Shown here: positions 1-9,544 of the stretch, in pieces
Layout: every line of letters starts with the position of its first letter
Numbering within the stretch: position 1 is the first letter of the stretch
Source of the DNA: Elysia marginata
Lineage: Eukaryota > Mollusca > Gastropoda > Plakobranchidae
DNA length: 27,216 bases
NCBI GenBank assembly: GCA_019649035.1
Contig: BMAT01010125.1
Coordinates: forward strand, 104,655-131,870
Reading direction: 5' to 3'
Program-made: the position numbers and the translations under genes
The notes under the pieces: generated by a model
What the model was told of the DNA's origin: nothing
Databases searched by the model: none
What the model saw: only the letters and a program-made list of their open reading frames with translations

Positions 1-133
1 TAGTAGTAGTAGTAGTAGTAGTAGCAGCAGCAGCAGCAGCAGTTACAGAGTTAGTAGCAGTACAAATAGTAGTAGTAGTAGATCCTAGTTGTTGTTGTTG
101 TTGTAATTTACGTCCCCTTTTTGTTTCTTTCAG
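1..133 (+). repeat. Intron end with (TAG)n, (CAG)n and (GTT)n microsatellites
   Basis: The window opens inside a DRC10 intron. TAG repeats (1-24), CAG repeats (25-42), another AGT run (about 67-80) and a GTT run (88-104) precede the acceptor at 131-133. No coding sequence is seen here. Confidence 0.85.
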
Positions 134-421
134 GTGAGTCACTCCTGCAAGAATATCCTGCGCCTGTTCACCACCAACCCAACCGCCATGAAGGTGGTTA
201 GCTCCGAGTCTGGCATCCGGGATGAGGGCGGGCAGGACCTCGTCAACAACATGGCCGAATTGAGGGATATCCTGATGCACAAGCTGCTGACCACACCAGA
301 GGAGGAGACCGAGCGAATGGCTTACCTGGACGAAATCTCAAAGCGAGAGAGGCAGAATGCCGCAATCATAGAGAAACAAGAAAAAGAGCTTAAAGAAGCA
401 ATAGACGACAAGGAGGAAGAG
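134..421 (+). CDS. DRC10: DRC10 exon A (first in window)
   Basis: The acceptor is TTTGTTTCTTTCAG ending at 133 and the donor is GAG|GTGAGT at 422. The exon gives 96 codons in phase 0. It holds the conserved NILRLFTTNP and ELRDILMHKLL blocks, followed by an acidic, heptad-rich start of the coiled coil. Reading on past the donor meets a stop after 13 intronic codons. The GTG at 134 is a splice-joined Val codon, not a start. Confidence 0.85.
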
Positions 422-3400
422 GTGAGTGAAACCCTGGTGATCCAGTGTCTCGGTTTCAAATGATTCCTTTGTACTGAGATAATAGTGGTCGTTGCTAGAC
501 GTACAAAAAGAAAATCTGGTTGTCTTGATGATGTCCTCTCACAGACTCTATTCTTTTTGACAAGAGCATTTGAGGTTTAAATCTTGAACCCCCCTCCCCT
601 AGAAGAAAGATTCGTTTTTAGTGGGCTTATGTGTGAAGGGATAATTTAGGACTCCATACTACGTGATTAAATATATTTCTAGAGGGCTGTGTCTGTCAGG
701 GCAAGCGGAGGTTCAATTGTTAGGGCGGTTGACCGCTATCAGAGAGGTTCTGGATTCAGTTGGGCAGTTTTTATTTGCTCCCTTGCGCCCTGCCAGCACT
801 GAAAGGGTAGCTAGGTCTCTTAATACTCAGTGGAAGTAAAGGCAGCAAGGAAAACAATTGCAAACTACCTCACTATGTGTCCTCCCGAAAAAATAAAGAC
901 CCTAGTTCTGTGAAGCTGGTATTGAGTGGGGGCAGCGTGGCTGAGAGTTTAGCGTGTTGGACTTGAGATTTGGAGGTCGTGGGTTCGATTCCCGACCATG
1001 CCTTGTTCCAATTGCCTTGGGAAAGCAATTTACTCTAACTTTCCCCAGTCCACCCACCTGTAAAATGGGTACCCAGCTACAGGCTTCAAATGTACTGGTC
1101 TGCTGGGGCTATAGTGGCGCTGCTCTGTGGCGACACAGTTACGCTGAGTAACGAAGATAAATTTCCCAAAAGGGATTAAAACAGTGCATTAAAAAAAAGA
1201 GTGTAGGACTACCTTTACTTTACATTTGTATCGGTCACGCTTCTCTACTACCATGCCTCTCTAAGTTGCAGTCTGTCAGAGAATCTTTAAATAATGCTCT
1301 GAACAGCTAAAACTTCAGCTCTTGATAAACTATTTATATGTTTTTATGAAAAAAACAATAAAAATTCTCAGTAAGTTACAAATTGCGAAGTATGTGTATC
1401 AAAGAGACAAAACTTCCTCCAGATTCTCTCATTAAACTAATTATATTACTGATAAAGTTGCTTTTATCTTAAGCCACACACAGTATAATTAATGGTGGAA
1501 CAGTATGAACCTACAGTGCACAAGTTCCTTAATTCGAGTTTTCAAACTCAGTGGTTATGATAACTAATGAAATATAAAAAAAAACATCGCCTTATCTAGA
1601 ACCAAATGTAATTGTCAAGGAAAAGATGACCTTCTAGTTCTTTAAATAATTTACAAAGCAACTATGGCCACCGAATGTATTTATTTGCGAGCCAAGCCTT
1701 CAAATGTGTCTAGCACCTGTGACCCTACAAGGGAATGGCATGTCATAGCTTGTGTCTAGAAAACCATCTACTGCATCTATTTTAGAACAGTTCTTTTTTC
1801 TAGAGCTCTTCGCAATAGAGGCAATCTTTTATAAAAACTCATCATTTGACATCCTGCATATTATCAAATACAAGCGCTGGCATTGACACATGCTTTCAAG
1901 AACTGTACTTTTGTCATAATGTGTGTTATTTAGAACTAGCAATGGCATAAACAAACTTTTCCAACAAAACAGCTTTTGCCTTCCCATGTTTTATTAAACA
2001 CATGCCCTATTATTAACAAACTCTTTCAACAACTCGACTTGTGCCATGATGTGTGTTGTTAAATACACACACTGACATAAACAGACTCTTTGAGGAATTC
2101 GACTCTTGCCATCCGATTTATTATTAAATACACTGTTCATACACTCACTAATACCAACGGACTCATTAACCAATTCGAGTTTGCTATCCAGCAGAATACT
2201 AATCACACACTGACATCAACAAACTCTTTCAACAACTCGATTTTTGCCATACTGTGCATTATTGAGTATACGCGCTAACATTAAGAAGCTCTTTTAACAA
2301 CTCTACTTTCGCCCACAACTCTAGATTCGCAAGAAGAATGACATCATCAAACGCCTGCAGACTGACCTGCATCAGATTGAGAAATTCTCTGATGAAAACA
2401 TCCGGCGCACACGGGCTGAGGCGGAGAAACAGGAGATTGCCGACACCAAGAACAGTGACCAAAAGACACAGAAACTGCAGGCAGAAATCAACCAGCTGCA
2501 GACCCAACTTAACAACGCTGTCAGCGAACATCGCGAGGTGGAGGCTGATCTGCGTGGGGTAAGGGTCGAATACATTATACTTCTGAATTTATGTTGTCAT
2601 TAGGTGTTTTTTTAGTAACTTTACCTCTAAACTGTTTGTCTAGCAATAAAAACAACAACAACAGCAGGAACAATGATAATAACAACAACAGTAACAGCAG
2701 CAAGAACGATAACAACAACAATAATAATAGCAACAGCAACCATAATGATAACAACGATATTTACAACAACAGCAATCTAAACAGTAACAACAACACTAAA
2801 ACCCATTACAAACACATTTTTCAAACAGAAGGTGTTATTTTTGTTGTTGTGACCATATAATGATATAGTGCCATCTAAACTCACATGAGAAGTTTCTTTT
2901 AAAGTATGGGCAAAGTTTTGCATCATGTTCATTCTTTAACCTAGGAAAATATGTTGTTTTCTTCCGCTTTATGTCTTAACTTTTTCAACTTCCTATTTAC
3001 CTTATATCAAATGCTCTTTCATTTAGAGCAATTCTTTGCTTGTTTGGATTGTCTAAGGCAATGTTTTATGGTTCCTCATATTTTAACTCTATTGTCTTTC
3101 CAGTCCTACTTGTTTAGGACAGTTTTTTCCGAGCAATGATTTTGAACTCATCTTATCTAAAAAAATTCTTTTATCTCATCACAAACTCATCTATCTACAA
3201 TATATCTGATATGCAGAAAAAAAGACAAATAAATATAGTACGAAATTGTAGGATATGAAATTAAGATATTTGATCATTTTCTATTTTTTATTTTGTCTAC
3301 TTTCCAGAAAAAATACAAAATTGAGAACGAAGTGGACAACTGGATCCAGAAGTATGACCAAGATCTGGGAGAAAGACAGGTACAGGAAACCACTTTTATT

Positions 3401-3457
3401 CCTTCAAACATATATGGGTATCTAAATGTAGGGGCACTCATTCAAAACTTTCAGTTT

Positions 3458-3501
<44 letters not shown>

Positions 3502-3513
3502 CGTCCTCATCAC

Positions 3514-3554
<41 letters not shown>

Positions 3555-3591
3555 ACACCTTCATCATCAATGTCACCACAACCATATCACT

Positions 3592-3648
<57 letters not shown>

Positions 3649-4191
3649 GTCATCTTCATCATCACCCTTACATGTATCATCATCATCATCTTCATTATCG
3701 CAATCTTCATAATCTTCTTCAAAATCATCATCATTATTTAAGTCCCTAACACTCACCAGCATCATCAATATCCTCATACTTGTTATCATGATTACTGTTG
3801 TTGTATCATTATCATAATTGTTATTATTATCATAATGTCAGACCTAATGATCAATACGAATTATGAACGCATCAAAGTCTCTTTCATTAACCAACTTATA
3901 TGGTCACTCCGAAAACAGGACGAGTTTGAGGAGATCAACCTGGTGTACACAGAGGAGAAACAACAGCTGAAGGAGCTTGAGGAACGCTTTGCCACACTGG
4001 AGAAAGAGTACACAGCCATTATGGAGGAGCGTCGTGTAGCACGCGACAAGAGAGAGCGTGCTCAGAGAGAACTGGCCATTCTTGTAAAGTCAGCCACAAC
4101 CATCCAGGCGTTCTGGCGATCTTACAAGGTGCGCAAGGCACTCAAGGCAAAGTCCAAGAAAAAGGGAGGCAAGAAGAAGTCAGCAAACTAA
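134..4191 (+). CDS. DRC10: Dynein regulatory complex subunit 10 (DRC10/IQCD), C-terminal four exons
   Basis: DRC10 is a subunit of the nexin-dynein regulatory complex, which links outer doublets and controls dynein in motile cilia and flagella. Four exons (134-421, 2325-2558, 3308-3379, 3919-4191), all in phase 0, give 288 residues; human DRC10 is about 450, so the N-terminal third is outside the window. Seen in order: a conserved segment like the vertebrate one (CKNILRLFTTNP, ELRDILMHKLLTTPEEE), a long charged coiled coil (exons 1 to 4), the block KKYKIENEVDNWIQKYD, then an IQ calmodulin-binding motif (IQAFWRSYKVRK) and a Lys-rich tail ending KKGGKKKSAN. The paralogue DRC9 (IQCG) has a similar plan, but the exon 1 to exon 3 blocks match DRC10 better as recalled. 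Every junction has GT/AG. The exon 4 acceptor is the weakest, with a poor pyrimidine tract. No promoter is in view. Confidence 0.85.
700..905 (+). mobile_element. tRNA-derived SINE-like element
   Basis: A tRNA-like head (CAATTGTTAGGGCGGTTGACC as a degenerate A box, then GGATTCAGTTG as a decayed B box about 35 nt downstream) is followed by a non-coding body and an A-rich end (GAAAAAATAAAG). The ends are approximate and no clear target duplication was found. Confidence 0.5.
929..1199 (+). mobile_element. tRNA-derived SINE with A and B boxes and central conserved region
   Basis: The head carries a pol III A box (GTGGCTGAGAGTTTAGCG) and a near-perfect B box (GGTTCGATTCC at about 982-992), then GACCATGCC. 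A body segment follows (GGGAAAGCAATTTACTC, CCACCCACCTGTAAAATGGG, TACC) and an A-rich tail (CATTAAAAAAAAGA). The tRNA part looks Leu/Ser-like but its acceptor stem pairs only partly, so it is not a working tRNA gene. A decayed relative sits at 16800-16960, sharing TTGGGAAAAG-like and CCACCCAGGCGT-like segments. Confidence 0.75.
1850..2324 (+). repeat. Degenerate minisatellite, about 65-bp unit, about 7 copies
   Basis: Units share a pattern such as CATTAACAAACTCTTTCAAC, AACTCGACTTTTGCCAT and a TGTGTTATTAAATAC-like end. The CTCTTT core recurs at 2021, 2086, about 2162, 2224 and 2289, spacing 62-76 bp. More diverged copies reach left to about 1850. The last unit supplies the pyrimidines of the exon B acceptor. 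Confidence 0.75.
2325..2558 (+). CDS. DRC10: DRC10 exon B (coiled coil)
   Basis: The acceptor is CCACAACTCTAG ending at 2324 and the donor is GGG|GTAAGG at 2559. The exon has 78 codons in phase 0, all predicted helical coiled coil (begins IRKKNDIIKRLQTDL, ends HREVEADLRG). The polypyrimidine tract lies in the last unit of the intronic minisatellite at 1850-2324. Open frames on the opposite strand here are shadows. Confidence 0.87.
2559..3307 (+). other. DRC10 intron 2 with (AAC)n-type low complexity
   Basis: The intron runs from GTAAGG to TTTCCAG. At 2643-2805 is an imperfect AAC/AAT/AGC trinucleotide tract, which reads as an Asn-rich frame and is not a gene. The rest is AT-rich without recognisable features. 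Confidence 0.8.
3308..3379 (+). CDS. DRC10: DRC10 exon C (KKYKIENEVDNWIQKYD block)
   Basis: A 72-nt exon in phase 0 between a strong acceptor (TTTTGTCTACTTTCCAG, ending 3307) and the donor CAG|GTACAG at 3380. It encodes 24 residues including the family-conserved block IENEVDNWIQKYD followed by GERQ. The frame stays open into intron 3 as far as the stop at 3710-3712, so retained intron would add a repeat-coded tail. Confidence 0.87.
3380..3918 (+). repeat. DRC10 intron 3, dominated by an (ATC)n microsatellite
   Basis: ATC repeats cover about 3457-3720, with nearly pure blocks at 3457-3498, 3510-3555 and 3592-3648. They create long artefactual frames: poly-Ile then poly-Ser on the plus strand, poly-Asp and poly-Met on the minus strand. 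The donor is GTACAG and the acceptor AAAACAG. Confidence 0.85.
3919..4191 (+). CDS. DRC10: DRC10 last coding exon (IQ motif, stop)
   Basis: The acceptor CGAAAACAG ends at 3918 and has few upstream pyrimidines, but the join GERQ|DEFEEINLVYTEEK keeps family similarity. The exon gives 90 residues and TAA at 4189-4191. It encodes the end of the coiled coil, the IQ motif IQAFWRSYKVRK (calmodulin or light-chain binding by family knowledge) and a basic Lys-rich tail. The frame is also open upstream from an ATG at 3835 in the intron; that is probably incidental. Confidence 0.85.
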   Translation, partial: DEFEEINLVYTEEKQQLKELEERFATLEKEYTAIMEERRVARDKRERAQRELAILVKSATTIQAFWRSYKVRKALKAKSKKKGGKKKSAN

Positions 4192-5592
4192 GTGGAAAGC
4201 TGCTTGTTAGATATTTAAGGATCATTGTGGTCATAGAAAGGATGGCAGAGGGCCTCAGTAAGACAGGAAGGGTGTGTTGGTGAAGAAAAGAGTTTCCAAA
4301 CGATTTATATGTTAATGTTAGAAAGTAAAACTAACTGAGCAAGACCTCCGTAATGATTACACAGAAGTTGGTGGGGTAATGGTGTTGAAGGTGGTTTCAT
4401 GTAATGAGAGATAAAAAAATTGCCTTTATCAAGCAACTGGGCTAAAATATAGAACAAACATCTAAGAGAGAACATGAGGAAAGAAATACAAGTTGAAGAG
4501 AGTAAAGAGCATATTGCGGTCTATGCAAGAAGAAAGTGAGTGTTCAAGAATACCTTACATACTTCAAATAAACTTTGTGAAAATGAATAGATTTGACCTG
4601 TCTGAATCTTAATTTAGCATTTTTTATAAGAAGAAGAGATGACAGAGAAGGTGAAGTAGATTAAAGAAACTGCACAGGAATGCCTTAATTATGCATTTTA
4701 TGTGAGATGAGATATGTACAAATGTAATAGTTGTGACAATTGTTTTCTTTTCAAGTCTGCTATGTCTATTTACAATGCTTATGTTTGTAATTATGAATTG
4801 TAAATTTAGATACTTTTGTACACAGGCACCCACAATACTTTATAATATGAGACCTAGTGTTTCTTAATTCATATCATAGTTTATTGAAAAGTCATCCTTG
4901 AAAAGTTTTCTTCTGGTCATGCCTAGATTGAAATGGATGTAAGATAATTTCCTCTACGCTCACATAAATTTAGCAACTACAGATTCTCTGTCGAAGCTAC
5001 AGACATTGCATTAGAGCTACTCATGCACTTTAAATTTAAGTTATACACAACTGAACTTCTCTCTACTGGGCTAGATTTATCCTATGCATTAATACATTTC
5101 ACGTTTTCTATGCATAGAATAACAAAGCATTATACGTTGATGAAGCTCTACTTTTTAGACAAACTTTCCTGGCTAAGTTTTGGGATGACTGACTTGGTGC
5201 AAATGGAGCCTAAGACTATTAGTACTTAAAAGACCTCCATGAAGAGTTTTTATGTATAAACACTTGCACAAAGTTGTTTTAGGTAAGGATTCAATGTCCA
5301 TAAAAAAACTTTTCGACGTTATAAAATACGATTTTTGTCGAGCTTGCACTTAAGAAATTATGTTTCTTTTCATTATGGTTTTTATTAGTTTAAGCATCCA
5401 GTTTGTAGAGATATAAAGTCAGTATGTTCGGGTTTACTGTCTAGAAAGTTTTTGTGTTAGTAAACAAAAAGATTTTATTATTGCCATTAAGTTCTGACAT
5501 TGAAACATCCATTATGCTGTTTTAAAGTTACAATTTAAGGAAAAACTTTTTATAAATCTTTTGTACACATGTCTCGTTTTTTACAAAATAAA
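4192..5592 (+). other. DRC10: DRC10 3' untranslated region (inferred) with AATAAA candidates
   Basis: This AT-rich stretch follows the DRC10 stop and has no convincing open frame. AATAAA occurs at 4567-4572 and 5587-5592. The second is followed within about 30 nt by a T-rich, GT-containing stretch (CTTCTGTCTTTTTTTC), which fits cleavage and polyadenylation. Whether the transcript really runs 1.4 kb past the stop is inference. Confidence 0.45.
5587..5592 (+). terminator. Candidate polyadenylation signal AATAAA
   Basis: A perfect AATAAA in ACAAAATAAAAAC, with a T-rich downstream element. It is the best-supported 3' end for DRC10; an alternative AATAAA at 4567 lacks an equally clear downstream element. 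Confidence 0.4.
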
Positions 5593-5599
5593 AACAAAC

Positions 5600-7184
5600 A
5601 CAAATTTGAGAAGTGAACTTCTGTCTTTTTTTCTTCATATGTTTTTGTATATTAACCCCTTGATATAACAAGCTAACCCTTATAGTTGTATGAGAGAAAT
5701 TTATTTTTAGAAGTTTACTTTTAAAACAGTTTGACTACTTTCTGATTTTATATTAGTACAGAATCATAACATTATTGATACTAGGCCAATATTGTCTGTT
5801 TTAGATTAAAGCAGGCAAAGCCAAAAAGGCAAGCCGTGCAACTTATTATATTTTGCTGGCAATCAAGGCCAAAGAAGCAAGTCATGCAACTAATAAGTAT
5901 TTATATTTTGCTAAAAAGGTCAAGGTTTGAGCACGGTAGAGTGACTGATGGCAAATGACGTTGTTTGAACGCCCCGTCGCTTGTGCTACTTCTCCATGTA
6001 GGCCTATCTTTGACTTTGAGAATAAAAGTAAGCAACTAACTTTTAGTAAGTATTAGGTACAGTGGGGTCCAGTTAACATAGACCCTTCTGGGCCAGACTG
6101 ATAAGCAGTAACCCTATAAAGATAATAAGAAAGAACATGAACACAATAAATCTAGTTTGTAATAATTTCAATGGCAAAGTTTATTTCAGCAGGGTTTATT
6201 TAAAGCGTACACCGTTATATAGGCCTACCACACATTAATTATAGTCTTCGCGAACTGGTAGAAAACCTTCCGACCTCTATGATATGAGAATTGTAATTAC
6301 GCACACCACTTGCATATTTTTAAACTACCAATATGACCGTCTCATCTAAACGTAAAAATAACTTTCAGAGAGGACATAAAACCACTTGTCTTAAGTTAGT
6401 GAAAGTGTTGAAAGAATAAGCACCATTAGCTAATATTAATGCCTCATACGCTAATTGTCTTGACGGCAGAGCGTAGCCAGACAGCTGATATTTGAAGTAA
6501 TAATTTATATGTTTCAGAATCACTCTAATGACAGTGTCAGACATTGCAATTTTCTTCAAGCAAGACGGTGATATTTTGAGGAATGCATTATTGTTAGGTT
6601 ATTACGTTAAAATTTAAAAAAAAAATCAAGATTTTGAGGAGAGAATTATTATATTTTGTTTTGATTTAAAGTATAACGAAAAGGAGAATAAATCTACTTT
6701 TAAAAGGTGTGTCCTTAAATAAAATGTTCTGACACCCGACTTAGTTAGACTGGTCTTGAGACAATTGTTCGAGACCACTAGTCCTGTTTTTTTTTTATAG
6801 TAAACCGCAGCGTTCAGCAGAAACCATGTAAGTGTTGCGTCTCTCTTGTGTGTTTTGTCTTTTCTTAACTGTTAGTGCGTCTGTCCATCTTTACGGGTTA
6901 TGTGTTCGCCCAGTTAAGTCTTTCTTTAAAGTTTACAATGAAAAGTTGCATTTCCCAGAGGATAATGGGAGGGGACAGATACACAACAGCTGCTTCATTT
7001 CAATAACTCAAAGAGCAGTGAGATACATGTAATTTATTTACGATATCAAAGCTCAGTCTACTTCTCAGTATACATTTAAATCATTCATCTATGGTGGACT
7101 AAAATGTGTCAAAGTCTGATAATGCAGGTATATAAAACGGAAAAATAATTATAAGGGCAAATATCCTGTAAAAAATGAGGGCGT
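5600..7184. other. Intergenic, small repeats only
   Basis: No supported gene. It contains a two-copy 48-bp imperfect tandem repeat (about 5815-5930), a sequence resembling the end of a pogo/Tigger-like DNA transposon at about 6058 (ACAGTGGGGTCCAGTTAAC), a 35-bp near-palindrome (6748-6782) and an exon-like 27-nt island (6801-6827). Short open frames at 6365-6559 and 6832-7032 have no recognisable product. Confidence 0.5.
5815..5930 (+). repeat. Two-copy imperfect tandem repeat, 48-bp period
   Basis: GCAAGCCGTGCAACTTA at 5829 recurs as GCAAGTCATGCAACTAA at 5877, each followed by TATTATATTTTGCT- or TTTATATTTTGCT-like sequence. There is one clear duplication and no coding content. Confidence 0.6.
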
Positions 7185-7370
7185 TAATGATTCTGGCCTA
7201 AATCTACCTATGCGTGCGAAATGTATCAAAGGTGGTCTAAGAGAGTTTTTGTTTTAAAGCTGGGTAATATTTTTTCCAATCGAGCCATACAAAGAAATGC
7301 ACAGTTTGCAAGGAGTACAGAAAAGATTATGTTTCCAAGTAGGGACGTAGATTTATGCCAGAGCCATTGG
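7185..7370 (+). repeat. Old dispersed repeat, copy 1
   Basis: Aligns along its whole length, with small gaps, to 9354-9544. Shared segments include GTGCGAAAT, TGTATCAAA, TTTTAAAGCTG, GATGCACA/AATGCACA, GACGTAGATTTA and CCATTGG. By eye, roughly 70 percent of positions match. The family is unknown. Confidence 0.7.
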
Positions 7371-9353
7371 CCGCCTTCAAAGAAACCGATCTTATAATGA
7401 TCAATAGTTTTATCATAGAGGAATAATACTTTATAACATGACTCTTAACCTCATGTGTGCTTTGATCAAAGCGAGAATGGGAACCAGTTATTTAATTTCT
7501 TATCTGCTCTCTTGGTCAAATCAATGTATTTGCTTTTTATGCAAAACTTAGGTGACTGCAGCACTGGTGAACGCTACCATACCACTCGTTTTGGAGCAAG
7601 AAAGCAGTTTGGTAAGTAAAGAGACAAGGTTTTATAATCTGATACTACAGTTTTGGAGCGGAAAATTCTCTTCATGATTTGTTTTGCATATTTTGCAAAA
7701 CCAGTTCTTAAATAACAGAGTTATAAAAACAAACAACAAAAAAAAAAAACTAACAAAACACACACATACACACAAACACAGCAATTAACAATTTCAATTT
7801 AAATGTAGTTTAATTTTATTGAAATTTCGGCTACGGAAAACGGTTGTGTGAAATCTTCTAACTAAAGAAAGTAAGGCTTTTCTGTATCAGCAGAGTATAG
7901 CGAGCCACAACGATAAACGCCTTGACATACTTAAGACTTTTCACAAACAAAAAAACATGTAGTAACATGTAAAAGTAACAGGGAAATGGCCTTACAAAGC
8001 TTGTTTAAGACCAGAGAAATCTAAAACAACCAATTCATGTAAACAAACTTTGTTTGATTAAATATTTGAACCTGTACAAAAAGGCAACAAACACGTGATT
8101 TCAGCTGCTAAATTCACTGCTGAGGTCAATTTAGTCTCATTTTTTACATATATTATTATTAAAACCAATTTGAGGACAAACAGGAAAGCGCTTTAACTTC
8201 ATTATGCCACAAAGCCTAGCTCAAATTGTTCACAAAGCAAGAATTAGGAAAGTTTTCAGAGAACATACTGCGCTTTTCAAAAAATAATTGCCACACCTGC
8301 ACAATCTTCGGAATCCAAAAATTGGAATTCTTGAATTGAACTCATTAAAATAGAGGCTGCAGAGAATCCAAAACGTTATCCAGGTGTACATGTTTTTAAA
8401 TGAGTCACTCCTCCCATAAAAATAAAACGTCTACCTTTCAGATAAAAAATTCAGAAGTTAAAATTCTATCCACGAAGCGCATAAAACGGAGATTTAAATT
8501 TTTTTTTAGAAATCTTCAAGTAAGTTGAGAGACAAACAATGGTTTAACAAGTTCTTATAACTGAAATGCCCTCAATTGATAGGCATATTAGCAACAGCTT
8601 AAAAAATTACATTTAGATTTACAAAAAACTCATAGTTGAAAATGGGAGAAAAAATCAACCGGTAACTCTACCATGCACAATGCACGGGGGTTCAGTAGGC
8701 TAATCATTCTGTACACTATTGAGGTTGCGATTATTACATAGTAGATGTATTGCGTTTCCCTATCAAGATGGTGACGCTTCCGAAAATTTAGAGTAATCAT
8801 GTTATCTGCAATATATCGGTGTGACCCATGTGGGATCACATTGATCCGGTGCATATTAAAGAGTGCTCCTCACCTCTTCTAGGAGCTTCCGCTATCATGG
8901 CAGGGGAACGCAAAATGTAGTAATAATGTACATCCTCAGACATTAAACATACGAAAAAAAACAACTTCGTTTTATTGTTTACATAATGCACCATGATGGT
9001 TGTAAACGACTAGTCAAGCCTCCAAATGGAGTTAATTTACAAACTAGAATGCTAGAACAATATAAAATTTTAGCCCACAGTAGAGCATTGTTAATTGCTA
9101 CAGTTAACGTGTTAACGGCTACGAAACCGTAGATTTTTTTTAGTTCAGTTTAAACTGACATTTTCGTAGGAACGTTAAGAGGCTCAAGAGCTCAATAATG
9201 CTACCGGAAATACGCAAACAATAACATGGCACTCAACCATGATGACTATTTTGAGAGGCTTTATGCACAAACACACGTTTTGTACTCATTGCATGGAAAA
9301 AAAACAGCTGCACCTTGGTTTACAAAATAGAGCAAGGCTAAGTCATTGCAGCA
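7371..9353. other. Intergenic, nothing firm
   Basis: AT-rich DNA between the two repeat copies. One 60-nt exon-like island (7552-7611) has good splice signals but no identifiable product. Otherwise only short chance frames and an A-rich run at 7730-7750 are seen. Confidence 0.5.
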
Positions 9354-9544
9354 TAATGGTTATGATCTACATCTAGGTGACTGGTGCGAAATCGTGTATC
9401 AAACCTTAGCTAAGAGCGTTTTTTTTAAAGCTGCGTGATTTTTTTTCTACCGAGTCACACAAATAGATGCACAATTTACAAGAAGGAATGCGGAAGAGAT
9501 TATTTTTCCCAAGTTGTGACGTAGATTTAGGTCAGAACCATTGG
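9354..9544 (+). repeat. Old dispersed repeat, copy 2
   Basis: The second copy of the repeat at 7185-7370, in the same orientation and 2.2 kb away. It starts TAATGGTTATGATCTACATC and ends GTCAGAACCATTGG. A short open frame here (9467-9664) is unlikely to be a gene, because it arises from the repeat. Confidence 0.7.

Larger units (their letters stand above)
422..2324 (+). other. DRC10 intron 1 in the window
   Basis: A 1.9-kb intron bounded by GTGAGT and CTAG. It holds two adjacent SINE-like elements (about 700-905 and 929-1199). The stretch 1200-1840 is AT-rich with nothing recognisable. A degenerate 65-bp minisatellite at 1850-2324 runs up to the acceptor. Confidence 0.8.

Noticed and set aside
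929-1000. Functional tRNA gene
   Set aside because: A and B boxes are good, but the acceptor stem pairs only partly, and a SINE body and A-rich tail follow.
1850-2324. CRISPR-like array
   Set aside because: Units of about 65 bp are degenerate throughout with no constant repeat and variable spacer, and they sit in a eukaryotic intron.
2591-2860. Asn-rich protein
   Set aside because: Translation of an AAC/AAT tract inside DRC10 intron 2.
3451-3789. Poly-Asp/poly-Met and poly-Ile/poly-Ser proteins
   Set aside because: They are six-frame translations of the (ATC)n microsatellite in an intron.
134-4191. Calling this gene DRC9 (IQCG)
   Set aside because: DRC9 also ends in a coiled coil, IQ motif and basic tail, but the NILRLFTTNP, ELRDILMHKLL and KKYKIENEVDNWIQKYD blocks fit DRC10 (IQCD) better.
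6058-6120. Complete pogo/Tigger transposon beginning at ACAGTGGGGTCCAG
   Set aside because: Only one end-like sequence was found; no matching inverted end or transposase motif was seen nearby.
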